A stretch of DNA of 54,628 nucleotides from JAWLBR01 sp041687495. Its GTDB lineage: Bacteria > Bacillota > Limnochordia > DTU087 > JAAYGB01. Shown one piece after another: positions 15,643 through 23,846 of this stretch. Both the position numbers and the translations under genes were made by a program. Position 1 is the stretch's first letter, and every line of letters begins with the position of its first letter. Location: contig JAWLBR010000009.1 in assembly GCA_041687495.1 (NCBI GenBank), positions 1-54,628 on the forward strand. The letters are read 5' to 3'. Below the pieces are notes generated by a model. The model was given only the letters and a program-made list of their open reading frames with translations, was not told the origin of the DNA and searched no databases.

Positions 15643-17307
15643 TTGTCGAAGGACAAAACGCTTGCCGTGATTCCTCTGGGAGGTCTAGGGGAGATCGGCA
15701 AGAATATGACGGTAGTTCAATGTGGAGACGATCTGATCATTATTGACGCGGGGGTTATGTTTCCGGAAAACGAAATGCTGGGTATTGACTACGTGATTCC
15801 GGATATGACTTTCATTCGCGAAAATCGGCAGCGGATTAGGGCTATCTTCCTAACTCATGGGCATGAAGACCATATCGGCGGTGTCCCATACCTATTGCAA
15901 GAGGTAAATGCTCCAGTGTATGGAACTCGGCTGACCCTTGGTTTACTCAAGGGAAAGTTGGAAGAGCATGGTTTGGCTCGGACCACCGAGACGCGATGTA
16001 TCAGCGCCGGCGACAGAGTTCAGATCGGCAGTATTAACGTGGAGTTCCTCCATGTTAACCACAGCATTGCTGATGTGGTGGCGTTGGCAGTACATACCAA
16101 TGCCGGAACTCTAGTGTATGTCAGTGATTTCAAGTTAGATCAGACTCCCATTGACGGGAAGATCATGGATCTGCACAAGCTGGCTGATCTAGGCAAACAA
16201 GGTGTACTGCTCCTGATGTCTGACAGCACCAACGCGGAACGTCCAGGCTTTACCTTGTCAGAGAAAGTTGTGGGCGAGACTTTTGACGATGTTTTCCGCA
16301 AGGCTCAGGGGCGGATTTTGGTGGCGACGTTTGCCTCTAACATTCACCGCATTCAGCAAGTAATCGATTCGGCGATGCTGTTTGAACGCAAAATCGCGGT
16401 AGTCGGACGAAGTATGGAGAATGTGGTTAGGATCTCCCATGAGTTAGGGTATCTGCAGATCCCTGATGGTATGTGGATCGATATTGACCAAGTGAGGAAC
16501 TTTCCCCCGCAGAGAGTGGTGGTGCTGACCACCGGAAGTCAGGGTGAGCCGATGGCAGCTTTGACCAGAATGGCAATGGCTGAGCACCAGAGGATTGATA
16601 TTGTACCTGGTGACACTGTTATCATTTCTGCTATGGCTATTCCGGGGAATGAGAAGTTGATCGGCAAGACAATTAACCAGCTGTTCAAGCAAGGAGCAAA
16701 CGTAATCTATCAGCCTTTCTCAGGGGTTCACGTCTCAGGACATGCCTCGCAAGAAGAGTTGAAGCTCTTGCTGAATCTGTGCAAACCCAAGTACTTTATT
16801 CCAATTCATGGCGAGCACCGAATGCTGGTGAGGCATGCGCGATTGGCAGAAGAAGTTGGCGTTCCTGAGGACAACATCATGATTGCTGAAATTGGGGACG
16901 TAATAGAAGTCACCGCTGAGAAGATCGCCAAGGCTGGCAAGGTACCGGCCGGGCAGGTATTGGTGGACGGCCTAGGGGTAGGTGACGTAGGAAACATTGT
17001 CCTACGAGACCGACGTCAATTGTCTCAAGATGGCATCCTGATTGTCGTTGTCACTATTGACAAGCAGACTGGGGCTGTTGTGGCTGGGCCTGACATTGTT
17101 TCCCGCGGGTTCGTCTACGTACGGGAGTCCGAAAAGCTCATCGAGGAAGCTAGAGAGCGGGTAAGGACGGCTCTGGCAGCCTGCGAGGCCGAACGGGTGA
17201 CTGAGTGGGGGATTATCAAGAGTAACATGAAGGATGCACTCAGCCAACTGCTGTGGGAGAAGACCAAGCGCCGCCCGATGATCATGCCGATCATTATGGA
17301 AGTTTAA
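15643..17307 (+). CDS. rnjB: Ribonuclease J (RnjB-like)
   Basis: A 554-residue metallo-beta-lactamase/beta-CASP nuclease with 5'-to-3' exo- and endonuclease activity on RNA. The zinc motif THGHEDHIGG lies at about residues 71-80. The other metal histidine is in LHVNHSIAD, the acidic ligand in VYVSDFKLD, and the beta-CASP histidines are in FSGVHVSGHASQEE and PIHGEHR. A C-terminal domain (about 445-554) follows. TTG 15643 is preferred over GTG 15637 because GGAGGTGAG (15630-15638) overlaps the latter. In B. subtilis rnjB (ymfA) also lies between dapA and tepA. If a second RNase J exists in this genome it is elsewhere. Confidence 0.94.
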   Translation: MSKDKTLAVIPLGGLGEIGKNMTVVQCGDDLIIIDAGVMFPENEMLGIDYVIPDMTFIRENRQRIRAIFLTHGHEDHIGGVPYLLQEVNAPVYGTRLTLGLLKGKLEEHGLARTTETRCISAGDRVQIGSINVEFLHVNHSIADVVALAVHTNAGTLVYVSDFKLDQTPIDGKIMDLHKLADLGKQGVLLLMSDSTNAERPGFTLSEKVVGETFDDVFRKAQGRILVATFASNIHRIQQVIDSAMLFERKIAVVGRSMENVVRISHELGYLQIPDGMWIDIDQVRNFPPQRVVVLTTGSQGEPMAALTRMAMAEHQRIDIVPGDTVIISAMAIPGNEKLIGKTINQLFKQGANVIYQPFSGVHVSGHASQEELKLLLNLCKPKYFIPIHGEHRMLVRHARLAEEVGVPEDNIMIAEIGDVIEVTAEKIAKAGKVPAGQVLVDGLGVGDVGNIVLRDRRQLSQDGILIVVVTIDKQTGAVVAGPDIVSRGFVYVRESEKLIEEARERVRTALAACEAERVTEWGIIKSNMKDALSQLLWEKTKRRPMIMPIIMEV

Positions 17308-17338
17308 GAGATGTAAGGAAGTTTAGGAGATGTAAGGC
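17301..17338 (+). repeat. Two-copy 19-bp tandem repeat across the rnj stop
   Basis: Units 17301-17319 and 17320-17338 (AGTTTAAGAGATGTAAGGA and AGTTTAGGAGATGTAAGGC) differ at two positions. The stop codon lies in the first unit and the copy follows it, so it looks like a local duplication of the gene end. Confidence 0.7.
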
Positions 17339-17339
17339 C

Positions 17340-17370
17340 AAAGAAGCCAGGGGATGCCCCTGGCTTCTTT
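17340..17370 (+). terminator. Terminator hairpin after rnj
   Basis: Perfect 14-bp stem AAAGAAGCCAGGGG / CCCCTGGCTTCTTT with an ATG loop. Its T-rich 3' arm is followed by GAAT rather than a long T-run, so it may be bidirectional or of moderate strength. Confidence 0.75.
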
Positions 17371-17403
17371 GAATCTGGCGCAACTGCGTCGGTTCCGAAC
17401 CAA

Positions 17404-17433
17404 ACATATTTCCGGGGTCGTTACCTCATACTA
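17404..17433 (+). promoter_or_regulatory. Candidate sigma-G promoter of tepA
   Basis: ACATA (17404-17408), 18-nt spacer, CATACTA (17427-17433). The forespore sigma-G consensus is GHATR-N18-CATnHTA, so the -10 and spacing are exact and the -35 matches four of five. The overlapping CATATT could also serve sigma-E. It lies 37 bases before the TepA start. Confidence 0.5.
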
Positions 17434-17470
17434 ACCGAAGATCCTAATGGATAAGTGTGAGGTGTTTGAT

Positions 17471-18310
17471 ATGCAGAGGTTTTACCCCGACTATGGCTCC
17501 ACTGGCCAGGAGGCAACTCCGTCTCCGGCCACTGAGCAGCCGTCCGCTCCTGGTCAACAGCCAGCGCCACAGTTACCACCAGAGGCGGCTAAGCAGGCTA
17601 ACGCCATGCAAAGTATTCAGCAACTTGGCCAGACCAAGCCGGTGGTGCCTGCACCGTCGCGCATGCAGATGATTCCCATCGTTGGGCAGATCGAAGGCCA
17701 CGTGATTTTGCCGCCCAAAAACAAGGCTACGAAATACGAACATATCATTCCCCAACTCGTGGCAGTAGAGCAGAACCCGAAGGTGAAGGGAGTACTGTTT
17801 GTCCTTAACACCGTTGGCGGTGATATTGAGGCGGGGCTAGCCATCGCTGAGATGATCCACAGCCTGTCCAAGCCGACAGTATCGCTGGTGTTGGGAGGGG
17901 GCCACTCCATAGGAGCCCCGATCGCGGTATCAGCCGATTATAGCTTTATCGCTCCATCGGCAACAATTACTATTCACCCGATTCGCCTGACTGGGCTAGT
18001 AATTGGAGTTCCGCAGACTTACGAGTACCTAGATAAGATGCAGGATCGGGTCATTCGGTTCATCACAGAGAACTCCAGGATTGAGGAGAAACATCTGCGA
18101 GAGTTGATGTTCCGCACTGGAGAACTGGTGCGAGATGTAGGAACCGTGCTAATTGGACCGGAGGCTGTCAGAACGGGGATGATCAACGAGGTGGGCGGCT
18201 TAGCTCAAGCGGTAGCGAAGCTGGAAGAGTTAATGGGGCCGGTCGATGGCGAAGAGTTTATCGACGGCGGCGATGGCGGTTCCGTGCAAAGGGGAGGCGC
18301 GAGCCATTGA
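17471..18310 (+). CDS. tepA: ClpP-like serine protease TepA
   Basis: A 279-residue ClpP/crotonase-fold protease. After a proline- and glutamine-rich N-terminal tail (about residues 10-60), the ClpP-like core shows FVLNTVGGDIEAGLAIAEMI, the nucleophile serine in GGGHSIGAPIA (about residue 150), and ITIHPIR with the histidine. TepA-type proteases act in the forespore or during outgrowth, from memory on small acid-soluble spore proteins. The older name, translocation-enhancing protein, comes from a secretion phenotype. ATG 17471 is chosen because GTGAGGTG lies 7 bases upstream, which makes the ATG at 17447 unlikely. The stop overlaps the ylzJ start as TGATG. Confidence 0.9.
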   Translation: MQRFYPDYGSTGQEATPSPATEQPSAPGQQPAPQLPPEAAKQANAMQSIQQLGQTKPVVPAPSRMQMIPIVGQIEGHVILPPKNKATKYEHIIPQLVAVEQNPKVKGVLFVLNTVGGDIEAGLAIAEMIHSLSKPTVSLVLGGGHSIGAPIAVSADYSFIAPSATITIHPIRLTGLVIGVPQTYEYLDKMQDRVIRFITENSRIEEKHLRELMFRTGELVRDVGTVLIGPEAVRTGMINEVGGLAQAVAKLEELMGPVDGEEFIDGGDGGSVQRGGASH

Positions 18311-18549
18311 TGTGGACTATTGTACCTGATGAGGTTCTCTGGGAAGGATTCGATGAGGATAATCGGGAGTACATCGAGCTGACAAATGCAAACGGTGTGC
18401 TCATGCAGATTGAACCAATCGGGCTGAATCAGGGTCGAGTAGTTCGGGTCATAAGCTCAGAGCCAAACGATTATTGGAGACCAGAATGTCAACCCGGTGC
18501 TCTGGTTGATCTAGTCGGTGGGGAACTAGCGCAAACCCCTGTTGACTAG
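18310..18549 (+). CDS. ylzJ: YlzJ-like protein
   Basis: A 79-residue small protein of the YlzJ family. It begins MWTIVPDEVLWEGFDEDN and shows EYIELTNANGVLMQIEP, then VVRVISSEPNDYWRPE. The family is found next to tepA in spore formers and has no established biochemical function. Start ATG 18310 overlaps the tepA stop, so the two are translationally coupled. In B. subtilis the next gene is spoIIIE/ftsK. That gene is absent here. Confidence 0.88.
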   Translation: MWTIVPDEVLWEGFDEDNREYIELTNANGVLMQIEPIGLNQGRVVRVISSEPNDYWRPECQPGALVDLVGGELAQTPVD

Positions 18550-18588
18550 TTGCAGTTGCGTCCATAGAGCCTAGACATACTGATTCGC

Positions 18589-18624
18589 AAGGGTGAGCTC
18601 TACAAGGAGCCTCACCCTTTTTTT
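18589..18624 (+). terminator. Intrinsic terminator after tepA-ylzJ
   Basis: AAGGGTGAG / CTCACCCTT arms (18589-18597 and 18611-18619) with an inner CTC/GAG pair, running into seven T residues. Strong rho-independent terminator. Confidence 0.85.
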
Positions 18625-18672
18625 GTCCTAAACTAACTTCCTCCCCAATAAACTGCATCGGGAGGGGAAAAC

Positions 18673-19608
18673 ATGTGGTCAGTAATGGGTTTTGCCCTGG
18701 GGCTAAGCCTTTTTTTCATCAGCCTGCGGGTAATGTCCGCAAGCTTGGTTTCTGGCGTCGGTGCGCGTCTGCGGCAGGGATTGGCCAAGGCCGCGGGGAA
18801 CCAGTACCGCGGTTTTGCTCTTGGTGCCCTAGTTACCGCGGTAGTACAAAGCAGTAGTGCTGTCAATGTCACAGCCGTGAATTTAGTTGGCACTCGAGTG
18901 ATCCGCTACGAGCAAGCGATCGCAATCATGTTGGGTGCAAACGTAGGAACCACGATTACGGCTCAGTTGGCCGTGCTCCCTGTGACGGAGTACGGATGGT
19001 TGCTCGTCGCGGTGGGCTTATCCTTGTGGCTGTCTGGAGGAAGGAGTCGACTATACCGAAGTATCGGGGGTGCGGTGACCGGATTGGGCGGCCTTTTTGC
19101 CGGGCTGAGCCTCATGCAGTTGGCTGCTGCTCCCCTGGGTCACTCTGTGGTTCAGGGTCTTTCTGCTCTGGGAGACGGATCTGGGGTGTGGGCACTTGTT
19201 GCCGCCGGTGCCGGTGCAACAGCAATTCTCCAAAGCAGTTCGGTGGTGACCGGTATAGTTGTTGCCATGGTCTCCGCAGGAGTTGTGGATGTTCAGACTG
19301 GAATCTGTCTTGTCTTGGGTAGTAATATCGGAACCGTAGTGACTTCAATGCTAGCTAGTATTGGTATGGACGCATGGGCCCAGAGGACTGCGATCACAGA
19401 CCTGTTGTTCAATGCTCTGGGTGTGCTTTGCGTCCTTCCATTTATTGAGGAGTTTCATTTCGTGGTGTCTACATTGTCCCGTGGTGAGGCCAGTCAGATT
19501 GCTAATGCGCATACATTGTTCAATGTCGGTGCGTCGTTCTTAGCCCTGCCGTTCGTACCAATGGTCAGTCGGCTATTTGGAGCAAGACCCAATCGGCCGC
19601 TCGCATAA
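18673..19608 (+). CDS. Na/Pi cotransporter II family membrane protein (NptA/YjbB-like)
   Basis: A 311-residue polytopic membrane protein with the two inverted-repeat signatures of the Na+/phosphate cotransporter family: VVQSSSAVNVTAVNLVG (about residues 57-73) and AILQSSSVVTGIVVAM (about 178-193), each followed by a GANVGTT or GSNIGTV stretch. There is no C-terminal PhoU-like domain, so it is the short form. Family members export or import phosphate with sodium. The direction here is unknown. GGGAGGGGAAAAC precedes the ATG. It stands alone between the tepA terminator and the liv promoter. Confidence 0.85.
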   Translation: MWSVMGFALGLSLFFISLRVMSASLVSGVGARLRQGLAKAAGNQYRGFALGALVTAVVQSSSAVNVTAVNLVGTRVIRYEQAIAIMLGANVGTTITAQLAVLPVTEYGWLLVAVGLSLWLSGGRSRLYRSIGGAVTGLGGLFAGLSLMQLAAAPLGHSVVQGLSALGDGSGVWALVAAGAGATAILQSSSVVTGIVVAMVSAGVVDVQTGICLVLGSNIGTVVTSMLASIGMDAWAQRTAITDLLFNALGVLCVLPFIEEFHFVVSTLSRGEASQIANAHTLFNVGASFLALPFVPMVSRLFGARPNRPLA

Positions 19609-19725
19609 GGCCTCGGTGGTGGCCGGTGCGCCTCCTCATTTTGCTGTGTGCTGGAATCGCATTAACCCCGGTCGGGAAAAACGAATACAATTATTTACCC
19701 CGGGCCGATACGATGCGATTCGCTA

Positions 19726-19754
19726 TTGACAACAGGGGTAGTGTAGTCTATAAT
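19726..19754 (+). promoter_or_regulatory. Consensus sigma-A promoter of the liv operon
   Basis: TTGACA (19726-19731), 17-nt spacer, TATAAT (19749-19754): a perfect consensus promoter, about 115 bases before livK. The leader between them shows no riboswitch I recognise. Confidence 0.9.
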
Positions 19755-19868
19755 CTGGAGTAAACATTTACTGCCAGGGTAAGATCTTGCATTAGCGGGC
19801 ATAATTATACGATCGTGCCAACCGTTACGGCAGGAAACTCTACTGGCAAGTGACGGGGAGGAATATTG

Positions 19869-21002
19869 ATGGGTAGGAGACATGTACTTAGCTTGGTTGT
19901 CGCCTTTAGCGTGTTACTGGCGTTTTCGGGTGCAGCCTTAGCAGCTGACGTAATCAAGATTGGGTCGGTGGGTCCGCTAACCGGAGACATCGCTACCTTT
20001 GGCCAGTCTGTGCATAACGCTGTAAAGATGGCTTTCGACGAAGTAAACGCCGCTGGTGGGGTGTTGGGTAAGCAGATTGAGTTCATCCATGAGGACAACA
20101 AGGGCGATGCCGCAGAAACCACGAACATTGTGCGGAAGCTCATCGTTCGGGACAGAGTCTCTGCTCTGGTTGGCGCCGTCGTCAGTGCCAACAGTTTGGC
20201 CGCAGGTCCTATTGCTCAGCAGTTTAGGGTTCCTATGGTCACTCCAACCTCTACTGCCGACAAAGTAACCGCTGCTGGTGATTATGTCTTCTCTACCTGT
20301 TTCATCGACTCTTTCCAAGGCGAGATTATGGGCAGGTTTGCTTACACCGACTTGGGCTATCGCAGAGTCGCTACTTTGGTTAACATGGCCAGCGATTACA
20401 GCATCGGGTTGGCCGATGTCTTTACCGAGACATTTAAGAATCTTGGCGGAGAGATTGTCGAGTCTGAGTCTTACAGCGCCGGCGATCAAGATTTCCGTGC
20501 TCAGTTGACTAAGATTAAGGCGGCAGATCCAGAAGCAATCTACCTACCTGCATACTACACCGATGTGGCTCTAATCGCTCGTCAGGCCCGTCAACTTGGT
20601 ATTGACGCCGTATTTATTGGTCCTGATGGATTTGACTCTCCCAAACTGGTGGAGATCGGCGGCGAAGCCGTCTACGGTTCATACTTTACCAACCACTATT
20701 CAACCGATGATCAATCTCCTAAGGTTCAGAAGTTTGTGCAAGAGTACAAATCACGGTTTGGCCAAGTGCCGGACGCTTTGGCGGCGTTGGGTTATGATGC
20801 AGCTATGGTTGTTGTCGACGCCATTCGGCGGGCTGGTAGCGATGACCGTACGGCCATTCGCGATGCTTTGGCAGCAACCAAGGACATTGAAGTGGTTACC
20901 GGTGTGCTGAGTATGGACGCCAACCGCAACCCAATTAAGAGTGCAGTTGTCCTGAAAGTGACCGCCGACGGTCAGGAGTACGTCGCCACCGTCAATCCGT
21001 AG
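19869..21002 (+). CDS. livK: Branched-chain amino acid-type ABC transporter substrate-binding protein
   Basis: A 377-residue type I periplasmic binding protein (Peripla_BP_6). The signal peptide spans residues 1-25 (basic GRRH, hydrophobic core, then ALA-AD), with no cysteine after it, so it is cleaved by signal peptidase I and is not a lipoprotein. Mature protein starts ADVIKIGSVGPLTGDIATFG and carries ALVGAVVSANSLAAGPIAQQ and DGFDSPKLVEIGGEAVYGSYF. It would deliver leucine, isoleucine, valine or a related amide or amino acid to LivHMGF encoded next. ATG 19869 sits after GGGGAGGAAT. Substrate is inferred from family and operon only. Confidence 0.92.
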   Translation: MGRRHVLSLVVAFSVLLAFSGAALAADVIKIGSVGPLTGDIATFGQSVHNAVKMAFDEVNAAGGVLGKQIEFIHEDNKGDAAETTNIVRKLIVRDRVSALVGAVVSANSLAAGPIAQQFRVPMVTPTSTADKVTAAGDYVFSTCFIDSFQGEIMGRFAYTDLGYRRVATLVNMASDYSIGLADVFTETFKNLGGEIVESESYSAGDQDFRAQLTKIKAADPEAIYLPAYYTDVALIARQARQLGIDAVFIGPDGFDSPKLVEIGGEAVYGSYFTNHYSTDDQSPKVQKFVQEYKSRFGQVPDALAALGYDAAMVVVDAIRRAGSDDRTAIRDALAATKDIEVVTGVLSMDANRNPIKSAVVLKVTADGQEYVATVNP

Positions 21003-21017
21003 GATATTACGGGTCGT

Positions 21018-21061
21018 TCAGTGGCATTCGTAGACATATTTATTGTCTCGGGTGCCACTGA
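21018..21061 (+). terminator. Intra-operon hairpin between livK and livH
   Basis: TCAGTGGCA / TGCCACTGA arms (21018-21026 and 21053-21061) with an inner AGACA/TGTCT stem. The T-rich tail TTCCATTTTT follows. Such hairpins after binding-protein genes protect the upstream message and lower expression of the permease genes. Confidence 0.65.
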
Positions 21062-21159
21062 TTCCATTTTTGCAAGGTTGCACGCAAAGGTAGCGGGGGT
21101 GAATTCGCTCCTGCTATAGTTGCGTTTTCCGAGGTTATACCTAACGCAGGAAGTGGGTG

Positions 21160-22062
21160 ATGGATGTGAGCTTTGTAGACGCAGTTCAGCAGGCGTTTCA
21201 ACAGCTAATCAATGGTTTGTCGTTGGGGAGCATATATGCTCTAATTGCATTGGGATACACCATGGTTTACGGCATTATTCGTCTTATCAACTTCGCCCAT
21301 GGAGAAATCTACATGATTGGGGCTTTTACCGGTTTTTTTGCCATTACCGTTTTCCACATGCCCTTTGTCATGGCTCTACTTGTCTCGATGGTTACGGCAG
21401 CGGTAGTCGGAGTGATCATTGAGCGCCTGGCCTATAGGCCATTGCGCCACGCACCGAGAATTGCCGCCTTGATCACCGCCATTGGCGTATCGTTGCTGAT
21501 CCAAAACGTCGCGCTGCTGGTATGGCGGCCGGATCCTCGGGCTTTTCCGGATGTTATCAAAATGCAGACCTGGTCCATTGGCGGAGTGATTATTGATAAC
21601 CGTCAGGTGATCATTTTAGCTGTCAGCGTCGGCCTCATGCTGGTGCTGCAGTACATCGTGCACAGAACAAAAGTAGGCAGGGCCATGCGGGCGGCCTCCA
21701 TGGATACCGATACCGCTATGTTGATGGGAATTGACGTCAACATGGTGATTTCTACCACCTTTGCGATTGGTTCGGCCTTGGCTGCGGCGGCCGGTGTTTT
21801 GGTCGGGGTGTATTATAGCCGGATTGACCCGATGATGGGAGTTATGTCGGGGTTAAAGGCCTTTATTGCCGCCGTCCTAGGCGGAATTGGGAATATTCCC
21901 GGTGCTATGCTTGGTGGATTGATCTTGGGGATAGCCGAGGTGTTAGTTGTAGCAGTGGCTAGCTCCAGTTGGAAGGATGCTGTGGCTTTCACTATCCTGA
22001 TCGTGATTCTTCTGGTTAAGCCATCTGGTCTATTAGGTCACTATCAAAGAGAAAAGGTATAG
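21160..22062 (+). CDS. livH: Branched-chain amino acid ABC transporter permease LivH
   Basis: A 300-residue permease with about eight membrane helices. It shows the family opening INGLSLGSIYALIALGYTMV, NFAHGEIYMIGAF, and the conserved cytoplasmic GRAMRAASMDTDTAMLMGID loop and GIGNIPGAMLGG near the end. It pairs with LivM to form the channel. ATG 21160 is chosen with AGGAAGTGG just upstream. A GTG three bases earlier is possible. The neighbouring operon genes run livK-livH-livM-livG-livF. Confidence 0.93.
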   Translation: MDVSFVDAVQQAFQQLINGLSLGSIYALIALGYTMVYGIIRLINFAHGEIYMIGAFTGFFAITVFHMPFVMALLVSMVTAAVVGVIIERLAYRPLRHAPRIAALITAIGVSLLIQNVALLVWRPDPRAFPDVIKMQTWSIGGVIIDNRQVIILAVSVGLMLVLQYIVHRTKVGRAMRAASMDTDTAMLMGIDVNMVISTTFAIGSALAAAAGVLVGVYYSRIDPMMGVMSGLKAFIAAVLGGIGNIPGAMLGGLILGIAEVLVVAVASSSWKDAVAFTILIVILLVKPSGLLGHYQREKV

Positions 22063-22074
22063 GAGGTGAGGATT

Positions 22075-23076
22075 ATGTCCCAAGAACCTAGCAATCTCCG
22101 GATCTGGTTAGGTAGAACTGTCGTCGCAGCTTTGGCTGTCGCCCTAGTGTTGGTCAATATCGGTGTTTACACGTGGTACATTGACTACTACATAACAGGA
22201 ATCTTGACTTTGGTTGGCATCAATATTATCCTCACCAGCAGCCTAAACCTGATTAACGGGTATACCGGTCAGTTTTCCATTGGTCACGCTGGATTTATGG
22301 CGGTTGGGGCCTACGGGTCGGCACTTATCTCTATTGAGCTGGGCTGGCCATTCTTGCTGACTCTTGCTGTGGGTGCTCTGTTTGCAGCCTTGTTGGGAGT
22401 TGTGATTGGGCTGCCTACGTTGCGTTTACGGGGTGATTATCTAGCCATTGCGACCCTTGGTTTTGGCGAGATCATCCGAGTTGTCATCCTCAACCTGCCT
22501 TTTACCGGAGGTCCCAGGGGATTACCAGGGATTCCGCCCAAGACCACATTTTTCTGGGTGGAGGCCTTGGTGATAGTAACGCTATTAGTGATTCGCAACA
22601 TCAAGCACTCATCCCATGGAAGGGCGCTCTTCTCCATTCGAGAAGACGAAATCGCCAGTGAGGCGATGGGGGTCGACACCACCAAGTATAAGGTGCTGGC
22701 ATTCGCCATAGGAGCCGGATTCGCAGGACTAGCAGGCGGTCTGTTTGCTCACTTTCAGATGTTTGTTGATCCCAAGTCCTTCGGGTTTCTCAAGTCCATT
22801 GAGATTCTCGTGATGCTGGTCTTGGGCGGTATGGGGAGCTTGACTGGATCCATAGTGGCAGCCATAGTACTAACTGTTCTGCCAGAGGCTCTGCGAAGTG
22901 TTTCGCAGTATCGGATGGTTGTGTATTCGATCTTACTTGTGATCTTGATGCCGGTGCGGCCGCAAGGCTTATTTGGACATCTAGAACTGACCGATATTCT
23001 CCCGCTTCGGCGGCGTTCATCTCATAATTCTGCTGATGCTAAACAGCAGACAATGTCTGGCCGGGGGGGAGAGTAG
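22075..23076 (+). CDS. livM: Branched-chain amino acid ABC transporter permease LivM
   Basis: A 333-residue permease with about nine membrane helices. Signatures are SLNLINGYTGQFSIGHAGFM, RGDYLAIATLGFGEIIR, GPRGLPGIP, and the cytoplasmic REDEIASEAMGVDTTKYKVLAF loop (given in part: EIASEAMGVDTTKYK). The ATG at 22075 follows AGGAGGTGA at 22061-22069, so the GTG at 22066 is not the start. It lies 12 bases after livH and 2 bases before livG. Confidence 0.93.
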   Translation: MSQEPSNLRIWLGRTVVAALAVALVLVNIGVYTWYIDYYITGILTLVGINIILTSSLNLINGYTGQFSIGHAGFMAVGAYGSALISIELGWPFLLTLAVGALFAALLGVVIGLPTLRLRGDYLAIATLGFGEIIRVVILNLPFTGGPRGLPGIPPKTTFFWVEALVIVTLLVIRNIKHSSHGRALFSIREDEIASEAMGVDTTKYKVLAFAIGAGFAGLAGGLFAHFQMFVDPKSFGFLKSIEILVMLVLGGMGSLTGSIVAAIVLTVLPEALRSVSQYRMVVYSILLVILMPVRPQGLFGHLELTDILPLRRRSSHNSADAKQQTMSGRGGE

Positions 23077-23078
23077 AG

Positions 23079-23846
23079 ATGTCTTTACTGGAAGTAAAGG
23101 ATATTGTGATGCAATTTGGCGGCTTACGGGCAGTCGATCGCTTCAGCGTTACCCTTGACGTGGGCGATATTTTCGGCTTGATTGGTCCAAATGGTGCTGG
23201 AAAGACAACGGTTTTCAACTGCCTTACGGGCATATACACGCCTACTTCAGGATCTGTTGTGTTCTCGGGACAGAATTTGGTTGGGCGAAAGCCCTTCCAA
23301 GTGACGCAGATGGGGGTTGCTCGGACATTCCAGAATATCCGCTTGTTCAAAGAACTCAGCGTGCTGGACAATGTGGCCATTTCATTTCACCCTCGAGCTG
23401 GCTATCAACTGTTGGAAGCAGTACTGCGGCTGCCGCGATTTCTTAAGTCTGAGCGTAAGATTTACCAAGAGGCTGAAGAACTTCTTGAGATTTTCGGACT
23501 GACCAAGCGCAGAGATGAGAAGGCAGGTAGTCTACCCTACGGAGAGCAGCGCCGGTTGGAGATAGCCAGAGCGTTGGCGGCAGGGCCTAAGCTCCTTCTC
23601 TTAGACGAGCCCGCTGCGGGAATGAACCCGAAGGAGACAGAGGAACTGATGAACTTGGTGCGGTGGGTTAAGGAACAGTTTAATCTGACCGTGCTGTTAA
23701 TCGAACACGACATGGGCTTTGTCATGCGGATCTGCGATCGGATTGCAGTGCTGGACTACGGAGTCTGCATCGCTCAGGGCACCCCGAAGGAGATTCAGTC
23801 TAATCCCCGAGTGATTGAGGCCTATCTTGGGCAGGAGGCGAACTAG
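23079..23846 (+). CDS. livG: Branched-chain amino acid ABC transporter ATPase LivG
   Basis: A 255-residue ABC ATPase. Walker A is GPNGAGKTT (about residues 36-44), the Q-loop region is VARTFQNIRLF, the signature LPYGEQRRLEIARAL is the LivG variant, and Walker B is LLLLDEPAAGMNP followed by the H-loop LLIEHDMGFV. The C-terminal GTPKEIQSNPRVIEAYLG is typical of LivG. It energises import together with LivF, whose gene starts on the very next base after its stop. Confidence 0.95.
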   Translation: MSLLEVKDIVMQFGGLRAVDRFSVTLDVGDIFGLIGPNGAGKTTVFNCLTGIYTPTSGSVVFSGQNLVGRKPFQVTQMGVARTFQNIRLFKELSVLDNVAISFHPRAGYQLLEAVLRLPRFLKSERKIYQEAEELLEIFGLTKRRDEKAGSLPYGEQRRLEIARALAAGPKLLLLDEPAAGMNPKETEELMNLVRWVKEQFNLTVLLIEHDMGFVMRICDRIAVLDYGVCIAQGTPKEIQSNPRVIEAYLGQEAN

